Part shown: in pieces, positions 13,828 through 19,092 of the stretch
Position numbering within the stretch: position 1 is the first letter of the stretch
Layout of the letters: each line of letters opens with the position of its first letter
Source: HLUCCA09 sp039189975
Lineage (GTDB): Bacteria; Pseudomonadota; Alphaproteobacteria; Rhodobacterales; Rhodobacteraceae
Assembly: GCA_039189975.1 (NCBI GenBank)
Contig: JBCCYI010000068.1
Span: forward strand, 1-19,092
Length of the DNA stretch: 19,092 nucleotides
Direction of reading: 5' to 3'
The notes under the pieces: model-generated
The model's database searches: none
What the model was told of the DNA's origin: nothing
Seen by the model: only the letters and a program-made list of their open reading frames with translations
Translations under genes and position numbers: made by a program

Positions 13828-15435
13828 GTGAGTTTGCTCAAGGTGTCGAACCTCACGGTGTCGTTCCGACAAGACGGGCGGGACATTCCAGCGGTCAAGG
13901 GCGTGTCGTTCGATGTGGGCGCCGGGGAGACCGTGGCGCTTGTCGGAGAGTCGGGATCGGGAAAATCTGTCACGGCGCTCTCGACCGTGTCGCTTCTGGG
14001 GGACAACGCGACAATTGGAGGGTCAGTCACCTACCGCGGTGCGGAGATGATGGGAAAGTCCGAGGCAGAGCTTCAACAGGTCCGCGGCAATGACATCAGC
14101 TTCATCTTTCAGGAGCCGATGACGTCGCTCAACCCGCTCCATACGTTGGAAAAGCAGATCATGGAGAGCCTTGCGCTGCATCAGGGTCTTGTCGGAGAAC
14201 CCGCGCGACAGCGGGTGCTGGAGCTTCTGGAGAAGGTTGGCATTCGCGATGCGGAAAGCCGGCTGAGGGCCTATCCACACCAGTTGAGCGGTGGACAGCG
14301 GCAACGGGTGATGATTGCCATGGCGCTGGCCAACGGGCCCGAGCTGCTCATTGCCGACGAGCCGACCACCGCGCTTGATGTTACGATCCAGGCGCAAATT
14401 CTCGATCTGCTTTATGAGCTGAAGCAATCGGAGAAGATGAGCCTGCTCTTCATCACCCACGACCTGGGGATCGTACGTAAGATCGCGGATCGCGTGTGTG
14501 TGATGAAGGATGGCGAGATCGTCGAGGCCGGGCCGACGGGGGAGATCTTTGACCGGCCCCAACATCCCTACACGCAGAAGCTTCTGGCCGCTGAGCCGAA
14601 GGGCACGGTGACGCCTTTGGACGGCGGGGGGCAGCAGGTGCTCACGACCGAGGGGCTGCGGATCTGGTTTCCGATCCAACGAGGTTTCCTGCGCAAGACC
14701 GTGGGCCACGTCAAAGCGGTGAACGATGCGAGCTTGTGCGTCAGGGCCGGGGAGACGCTCGGGATCGTGGGCGAGAGCGGATCGGGGAAGACGACGCTGG
14801 CACTGGCGCTGATGCGGCTGATCTCGTCGGAAGGGCCGATCGAGTTTCAGGGAAAAAATGTTCAGGGTCAGAGCTCGCGGCAGCTGCGAGGCCTGCGGCG
14901 GCACATGCAGATCGTGTTTCAGGATCCCTACGGCTCCCTCAGCCCACGGATGACGGTCGAGCAGATCATCGCGGAAGGGCTTGGGGTCCACGGGATCGAG
15001 GACGGACGCGATGCGCGCCAGATGGTGGGAGAGATGCTGGCCGAGGTCGGGCTGGATCCGGCAGCGATGGACCGCTATCCGCATGAATTTTCGGGCGGCC
15101 AGCGGCAACGCATCGCCATAGCGCGTGCGATGATCCTACGCCCGAAGCTCGTGGTGCTCGATGAGCCGACTTCGGCGCTCGATATGACGGTGCAGGTGCA
15201 GATCGTCGATCTGCTGCGGGATCTGCAGGCGCGCTATGGCCTTGCCTATCTCTTCATCAGCCACGACTTACGGGTTGTGCGGGCGATGTCGCATCAGGTG
15301 ATCGTGATGAAACAAGGCGACATCGTTGAGGCCGGACCAACGGATCAGGTGTTTGGCACGCCGCGCTCGGAATACACGCGCGAGCTGATCGGAGCAGCAT
15401 TCAACCTGACGCCAGAGGGCGCCCATGTGGCGTGA
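13828..15435 (+). CDS. yejF: YejF-like peptide ABC transporter ATPase (two fused nucleotide-binding domains)
   Basis: A 535-aa protein made of two tandem ATPase domains, as in E. coli YejF (about 529 aa). Domain 1: Walker A GESGSGKSV, Q-loop FIFQEPMTSLNP, signature LSGGQRQRV, Walker B LLIADEPTTALD, H-loop ITHDLGIV, then the oligopeptide-family tail HPYTQKLLAAEP. Domain 2: Walker A GESGSGKTT, Q-loop IVFQDPYGSLSP, signature FSGGQRQRI, Walker B LVVLDEPTSALD, H-loop ISHDLRVV. Both sites look catalytically intact. It energises YejB/YejE. The GTG at 13828 has GGGAGG 6 bases upstream and is preferred to an in-frame TTG six codons earlier. The glycosyltransferase gene begins 12 bases after the stop. 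Confidence 0.95.
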   Translation: MSLLKVSNLTVSFRQDGRDIPAVKGVSFDVGAGETVALVGESGSGKSVTALSTVSLLGDNATIGGSVTYRGAEMMGKSEAELQQVRGNDISFIFQEPMTSLNPLHTLEKQIMESLALHQGLVGEPARQRVLELLEKVGIRDAESRLRAYPHQLSGGQRQRVMIAMALANGPELLIADEPTTALDVTIQAQILDLLYELKQSEKMSLLFITHDLGIVRKIADRVCVMKDGEIVEAGPTGEIFDRPQHPYTQKLLAAEPKGTVTPLDGGGQQVLTTEGLRIWFPIQRGFLRKTVGHVKAVNDASLCVRAGETLGIVGESGSGKTTLALALMRLISSEGPIEFQGKNVQGQSSRQLRGLRRHMQIVFQDPYGSLSPRMTVEQIIAEGLGVHGIEDGRDARQMVGEMLAEVGLDPAAMDRYPHEFSGGQRQRIAIARAMILRPKLVVLDEPTSALDMTVQVQIVDLLRDLQARYGLAYLFISHDLRVVRAMSHQVIVMKQGDIVEAGPTDQVFGTPRSEYTRELIGAAFNLTPEGAHVA

Positions 15436-15447
15436 GCGCGCGCGCCG

Positions 15448-16659
15448 ATGAAGATCCTCCTCGTTCACCGCAACTTTCCAGGGCAATTTCGGTACCTCGC
15501 CCCAGCGTTGAAAAACGCAGGGCACGAGGTCGCCGTTCTCACCTGGGAGAAGAACCGCAACCCGCAGCCGATGCCGCACATCCGCTACAGCTATGAGATG
15601 GGCCCAACGACCGCACTGGGCGGGACCTATAGCGAGAACGCGATGAATGGCGCCGCAGCGGCGCAGGCGGCCAAAGCCCTGCGGGACCGAACCGGGGAAG
15701 TTCCCGATGTTGTCTTTGGCATCATCAATTGGGGCGAGACGCTCTTTCTGCGAGAGGTGTGGCCCGAAGCGCGGCACCTCGGCTATGCGGAGTTTCTCTA
15801 CGCGACGTCAGGGCTCGACACCGGGTTCGACCCGGAAATGTCACGGCCAGACTTTCGGCGCGACCTGCGCGTGGTCGCGCGCAAGGCACATCTGCTGCAG
15901 GCTGCGGTGCAGGCTGACGCGCTGCTGGCGCCGACGGCGTTCCAGGCCAGAACCTTTCCTGTCGAGCTGCGTGAGAAGATGTCCGTGATCCATGACGGGG
16001 TCGACACGCAGCGGATTGCGCCGGACCGGGCGGCGACCTTTCAGGTGCCAGGCGGGCCGCTTCTGCGGGCCGGGGACGAGGTGCTGACCTTTTGCAACCG
16101 AGTGCTGGAGCCTTACCGCGGCTTTCACACCTTCATGCGCGCGCTGCCTTCGGTGCTCGAGGCCCGCCCCGAGGCGCATGTGCTGATGATCGGCGGGGAC
16201 GTGGGCGGATACGGCCCCAAGCCGGCGAAGGACACGACCTGGAAGGACGTCATTCTGGCCGAGGTCGGGGACCGGCTGGACCTTGACCGCGTGCACTTCC
16301 TCGGCCGCGTGTCCTACGAGCACTTCCTGTCGGTGCTCCGCGTTGGCCGCGCCCATGCCTATCTGACGTATCCGTTCGTCCTGTCCTGGTCGATGCTCGA
16401 AGCCATGAGTGTTGGCGCGCACGTTATCGGGTCGCGCACAGCGCCGGTCGAGGAGGTCCTGACAGATGGCGAGACGGGCACGCTTGTCGACTTCTTCAAC
16501 GTCGAGCGCTGGTCCGCCGTGATGACAGATGCGCTGGCCAACCCGGACGCGTATGCCCCCCGCCGGGCAGCCGCCCGCGCGCACATCATCGAGCACTACG
16601 ATCTCAAGAAAGTGTGCCTGCCCAAGCTCATGGACTTCGTGCTCGGACGCGCCAGCTAA
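15448..16659 (+). CDS. GT4-like glycosyltransferase (GT-B fold)
   Basis: A 403-aa probable glycosyltransferase. The N-terminal Rossmann half starts MKILLVHRNFPGQFRYLAPAL, the usual opening of family 4 proteins with the glycine-containing loop. The C-terminal donor-binding half begins near VIHDGVDTQRIAPD (about residue 180) and continues with FCNRVLEPYRGFHTFMRAL, HVLMIGGDVGGYG, VHFLGRVSYEHFLSVL and LSWSMLEAMSVGAHVIGSRT. The ribosyl/phosphate-contact segment then reads PVEEVLTDGETGTLVDFF. In the E-x7-E motif only the second Glu (LEAM) is present; the first position is Phe (YPFVLSWSMLEAM). Donor and acceptor are unknown. It lies 12 bases after yejF, so it is probably the last gene of the yej operon, which is unexpected for a peptide importer. 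A hairpin follows the stop. Confidence 0.88.
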   Translation: MKILLVHRNFPGQFRYLAPALKNAGHEVAVLTWEKNRNPQPMPHIRYSYEMGPTTALGGTYSENAMNGAAAAQAAKALRDRTGEVPDVVFGIINWGETLFLREVWPEARHLGYAEFLYATSGLDTGFDPEMSRPDFRRDLRVVARKAHLLQAAVQADALLAPTAFQARTFPVELREKMSVIHDGVDTQRIAPDRAATFQVPGGPLLRAGDEVLTFCNRVLEPYRGFHTFMRALPSVLEARPEAHVLMIGGDVGGYGPKPAKDTTWKDVILAEVGDRLDLDRVHFLGRVSYEHFLSVLRVGRAHAYLTYPFVLSWSMLEAMSVGAHVIGSRTAPVEEVLTDGETGTLVDFFNVERWSAVMTDALANPDAYAPRRAAARAHIIEHYDLKKVCLPKLMDFVLGRAS

Positions 16660-16666
16660 GCCATCG

Positions 16667-16694
16667 GGCGCTCGGCGGAGAGCCGACGAGCGCC
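16667..16694. terminator. Bidirectional terminator-like hairpin
   Basis: GGCGCTCG (16667-16674) pairs with CGAGCGCC (16687-16694), with inner CGGC/GCCG pairing possible. It sits in the 48-base gap between the convergent glycosyltransferase and aldehyde dehydrogenase genes. No U-tract is seen on either side. Confidence 0.55.
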
Positions 16695-16707
16695 GCGCCG
16701 AACGCAG

Positions 16708-18159
16708 CTATTCGGCCGCGATGTCCTCGGGCCAGCCGCTGACTGCCTTGACCTCGCAGAACTCCTCCAGCCCCCACATCCCGCCCTCGCGGCCGTTGCC
16801 GGACGCTTTGTAGCCACCGAAGGGCGAGCCCTGCGCGCGCCCGCGGCCGTTCATCTCGACCATGCCGGAGCGCAGCTGTCGCGCCAGCCGCATCCGGCGC
16901 GCGGCGTCGGTGGACTGGACGTAGTTCGTGAGGCCATAGGCCGTATCATTGGCGAGGGCGACGGCTTCCTCCTCGGTGTCGAACGGGATGATCGAGAGCA
17001 CCGGGCCAAAGATCTCTTCCCGTGCGATGGTCATGTCGTTCGTGACGTCGGCGAACACGGTCGGGCGGACGAAGTACCCCCGGTTGAGCCCCTCGGGCCG
17101 GCCCGTGCCGCCCGCCACCAGCCGCGCGCCCTCGTCGATGCCGGCCTGGATCAGCCCTTGGATCTTGGTCCACTGCACCTCGGACACGACCGGACCGATG
17201 TGCCGCCCTTCATCGTGCGCGGGGGCGACCTTCGTCGCCTCGGCGGTCTGGCGCGCGACCTCAACCGCTTCGGCGTAGATCGACCGCTCGACGAGCATCC
17301 GCGTCGGCGCATTGCAGGATTGCCCGGTGTTGTTCATCACGCGCTGGGTGCCCTGCTTGACGGCGCGCGCATCGGCATCCGCAAAGATCAGGTTGGCCCC
17401 CTTGCCGCCCAGCTCCAACGACACGCGCTTGAGCGTGTCGGCAGCGGCCTTGGTGATCGCCGTTCCGGCGCGGGTCGAGCCCGTGAAGGAGATCATGTCG
17501 ACGTCCGGGTGCACAGAGAGCTGAGTGCCGACACCGGCGCCATCGCCGTTCACCATGTTGAAGACGCCCTTGGGCCAACCCGCTTCATCGACGATTTCGG
17601 CAAAGACGACTGACGACAGCGGCGCAATCTCGGACGGTTTGAGCACCATGGTGCAGCCCACCGCCGCCGCAAAGGCGACCTTGAGTGTGACCTGGTTCAT
17701 CGGCCAATTCCAGGGCGTGATCATCCCCACGACACCGATCGAATCCATCAGGATTCTGTCCTGGGGGGCGTCCGGAGAGAGCATGCGGACCTGCTCGAAG
17801 CGCTTCGCTTGGTTGATCGCGTCTTCGATGTGCCAGGTGCCGGAGGGTGTCTGCGCCCCGCGCGACCAATCGACCGGCGCGCCCATCTCCAGGCTGATCG
17901 CGCGGCTCATATCATCGGCGCGGGCGCGATAGACCTCCAGCAGCCGCTCCAGATACGTGATCCGTTCCTGCATCGTCAGCGCCGCCCAGGACGGGAATGC
18001 CTGCCGAGCCGCTGCCACCGCAGCATCCGTATCCGCCTGATCTCCGAGCGAAATGAGTGCGACTGCCTCTTCCGTCGAAGGGTCGATCACGGGGCAATCC
18101 CTGGCCGCCGCGGGGGCGACCCAAGCCCCGTCGATGTAGAACGCACGTTTCTCGATCAT
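16708..18159 (-). CDS. NAD(P)+-dependent aldehyde dehydrogenase
   Basis: A 483-aa full-length aldehyde dehydrogenase (the family is usually 470-500 aa). Key residues are visible: N151 in TPWNWP (oxyanion hole), K174 in MVLKPSE (cofactor), FTGST at 225-229, general base E249 in LELGGKG, and catalytic nucleophile C282 in NNTGQSCNAPTR. The late EEIFGPVLSIIPFDTEEEA motif is also intact. It oxidises an aldehyde to the acid in the cytoplasm. The substrate cannot be deduced; the closest general class is the DhaS/betaine-aldehyde-like ALDH group. The ATG at 18159 has GGAGG 8 bases upstream. It is convergent with the glycosyltransferase and divergent from the YkuD gene, with no obvious pathway partners nearby, so it is likely monocistronic. 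Confidence 0.94.
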   Translation of the reverse strand: MIEKRAFYIDGAWVAPAAARDCPVIDPSTEEAVALISLGDQADTDAAVAAARQAFPSWAALTMQERITYLERLLEVYRARADDMSRAISLEMGAPVDWSRGAQTPSGTWHIEDAINQAKRFEQVRMLSPDAPQDRILMDSIGVVGMITPWNWPMNQVTLKVAFAAAVGCTMVLKPSEIAPLSSVVFAEIVDEAGWPKGVFNMVNGDGAGVGTQLSVHPDVDMISFTGSTRAGTAITKAAADTLKRVSLELGGKGANLIFADADARAVKQGTQRVMNNTGQSCNAPTRMLVERSIYAEAVEVARQTAEATKVAPAHDEGRHIGPVVSEVQWTKIQGLIQAGIDEGARLVAGGTGRPEGLNRGYFVRPTVFADVTNDMTIAREEIFGPVLSIIPFDTEEEAVALANDTAYGLTNYVQSTDAARRMRLARQLRSGMVEMNGRGRAQGSPFGGYKASGNGREGGMWGLEEFCEVKAVSGWPEDIAAE

Positions 18160-18431
18160 GTCCGGACCCTCCAGTTTGCGCGCAAAGTGACACCGACTCG
18201 CGGCCGCTGCAATGGCACGAAAAGCGCAGGACGCAGCGACGTTCTGCCTGGCCGTGCCTGCGACAGGCCGCCGCCCTCACGCGCTCGTGTGCACCTGTTG
18301 GGGCAATTTCAACACGTTTTGCGCATTGGTGTGTCCGTCGTGCACTTGTGCACGGCCCCGTGCTTGGGAGACTGCTGGTCACGTACCAAGAAACCCTGTC
18401 GGGCAGAGCGAACAGACCTTGGAGACGCACC
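18160..18431. other. Divergent intergenic region with a 16-base palindrome
   Basis: This 272-base gap lies between the start codons of the aldehyde dehydrogenase and YkuD genes and should hold both promoters. The clearest structure is CGTGCACTTGTGCACG at 18339-18354, two 7-base inverted arms around TT, about 80 bases upstream of the YkuD ATG. It is a plausible operator for a dimeric regulator. Another GTGCAC occurs at about 18290. I could not assign -35/-10 boxes, and no credible ORF was seen in it. Confidence 0.4.
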
Positions 18432-19013
18432 ATGACGACGAGACGTCACTTTCTCACCCAGGCCGCCGCGATTGGCGGCGCCCTGGCCGCTCCGGCCCTG
18501 GCCCCTTCGTTGGCGCATGCCGCGAGCGAGCCGTTTCAGGTGTCCGACCGCTGGCGCCCGAAAATGGTCCGCGTCAAGGAGAGCCTGCCGGCTGGCGAAA
18601 TCTACGTGGTTACGGCGCGGCACTATCTCTACCTGACGATGGGCAATGGCGAAGCTCTACGCTACGGCGTGGCTGTCGGCGCCGAGGGGCTCAACTTTCA
18701 AGGCACCGCCAAAGTGGCCCGCAAGGTCGAGTGGCCATCCTGGCGCCCGACTCAGGACATGATCGACCGTGAGCCCGCAAAGTACGGCCCCCTCGCGGAC
18801 GGGATGGAGGGCGGGCCGAACAACCCGCTGGGTGCGCGCGCGCTCTACCTCTATCGCAACGGCCGCGATACGGCCTACCGCATCCATGGGACACCGCAGC
18901 CCTGGTCGATCGGACGGTCTGTGTCGTCGGGCTGCATCAGAATGACGAACGAACACGTCGCCGAACTCTATGAAAAAGTGCCGATGGGCACGCGGGTCAC
19001 GGTCTATTCGTAA
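18432..19013 (+). CDS. L,D-transpeptidase-like YkuD-domain protein with Tat signal
   Basis: A 193-aa exported protein. The N-terminus MTTRRHFLTQAAAIGGALAA is a twin-arginine signal (TRRHFL), with cleavage likely after AHA (about residue 30). The YkuD domain covers most of the mature part: EIYVVTARHYLYLTMGNGEA, YGVAVGAEG, the PNNPLGARALYLY stretch, and the catalytic motif with H152 (RIHGTP) and C168 (SSGCIRM). Such enzymes make 3-3 cross-links in peptidoglycan or attach proteins to it in the periplasm. I chose the ATG at 18432 because GGAG lies 7 bases upstream and it gives the Tat signal; the open frame upstream to 18057 runs antisense into the aldehyde dehydrogenase gene and is spurious. The Tat route suggests folding before export, a recurrent feature of small alphaproteobacterial YkuD proteins. 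Confidence 0.92.
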   Translation: MTTRRHFLTQAAAIGGALAAPALAPSLAHAASEPFQVSDRWRPKMVRVKESLPAGEIYVVTARHYLYLTMGNGEALRYGVAVGAEGLNFQGTAKVARKVEWPSWRPTQDMIDREPAKYGPLADGMEGGPNNPLGARALYLYRNGRDTAYRIHGTPQPWSIGRSVSSGCIRMTNEHVAELYEKVPMGTRVTVYS

Positions 19014-19092
19014 GGCTTCCGGCGGAGTGGCAAAAAAGAATCGGCAGGTGCTTCCGAAACGTCATCTACCGGCGTTGCCCCGTCGCTGGGCA
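19004..19092 (-). CDS. Possible 3' end of a leftward gene (partial)
   Basis: From the right edge, the minus strand is open for 28 codons and ends in TAG at 19006-19004, reading PSDGATPVDDVSEAPADSFL and on to RRKPYE. The composition (acidic, Ala/Pro-rich, basic end) looks like a plausible disordered protein tail. It overlaps the YkuD stop by 10 bases in a convergent layout. With so little sequence, no family can be named, and chance openness is quite possible. Confidence 0.35.
   Translation of the reverse strand, partial: PSDGATPVDDVSEAPADSFLPLRRKPYE

Noticed and set aside
18057..18431. 125-codon upstream extension of the YkuD gene
   Set aside because: It overlaps the aldehyde dehydrogenase start and would bury the Tat signal internally. 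The ATG at 18432 has a proper ribosome site.

Overview
The window is GC-rich DNA whose gene families and layout fit an alphaproteobacterium, most likely of the Rhodobacterales (Roseobacter/Rhodobacter group). The clues are the compact single-hairpin SRP RNA, a NudC of the Roseobacter type, a prephenate dehydratase divergent from a membrane-anchored cytochrome c, a YejABEF importer with loop insertions, and an interspersed GATATTT...CACAATGAA repeat of a kind I recall from this group. No rRNA, tRNA, CRISPR array, transposase or phage gene was seen. The content is mostly core or near-core metabolism and transport, and I found no clearly novel multi-gene defence or biosynthetic system.

Layout. 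Positions 1-260 hold a LexA-like direct repeat at the edge and the leftward SRP RNA gene ffs with its promoter. A small rightward membrane protein (305-775) follows. Positions 779-3623 are a leftward NitT/TauT/ThiY-type importer, transcribed in the order binding protein, ATPase, permease; a large inverted repeat separates the binding-protein gene from the ATPase gene. Next is a leftward CpdB-like nucleotidase (3821-5758). Divergent from it are nudC and a small SRPBCC protein (6012-7493).

Positions 7381-8526 are a leftward prephenate dehydratase (pheA) that appears to carry a one-base deletion near its 3' end. The deletion swaps the normal C-terminus for a roughly 110-residue tail read antisense into the SRPBCC gene. 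Divergent from pheA is a membrane-anchored cytochrome c (8671-9186), closed by a strong intrinsic terminator.

Positions 9395-16659 form a rightward transport operon: yejA, yejB, yejE, yejF (peptide / microcin C-type ABC importer), then a GT4-like glycosyltransferase. A second copy of the interspersed repeat sits between yejE and yejF. A convergent aldehyde dehydrogenase (16708-18159) follows, then a divergent Tat-exported L,D-transpeptidase-like YkuD protein (18432-19013). The right edge may hold the 3' end of a further leftward gene.

The two ABC importers are independent systems. In both, a copy of the same repeat lies directly upstream of the ATPase gene, which may set the ratio of the ATPase to the membrane or binding components. 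The items most worth checking are the pheA frameshift, the repeat family, and the paired cysteine-bearing insertions in YejB and YejE.
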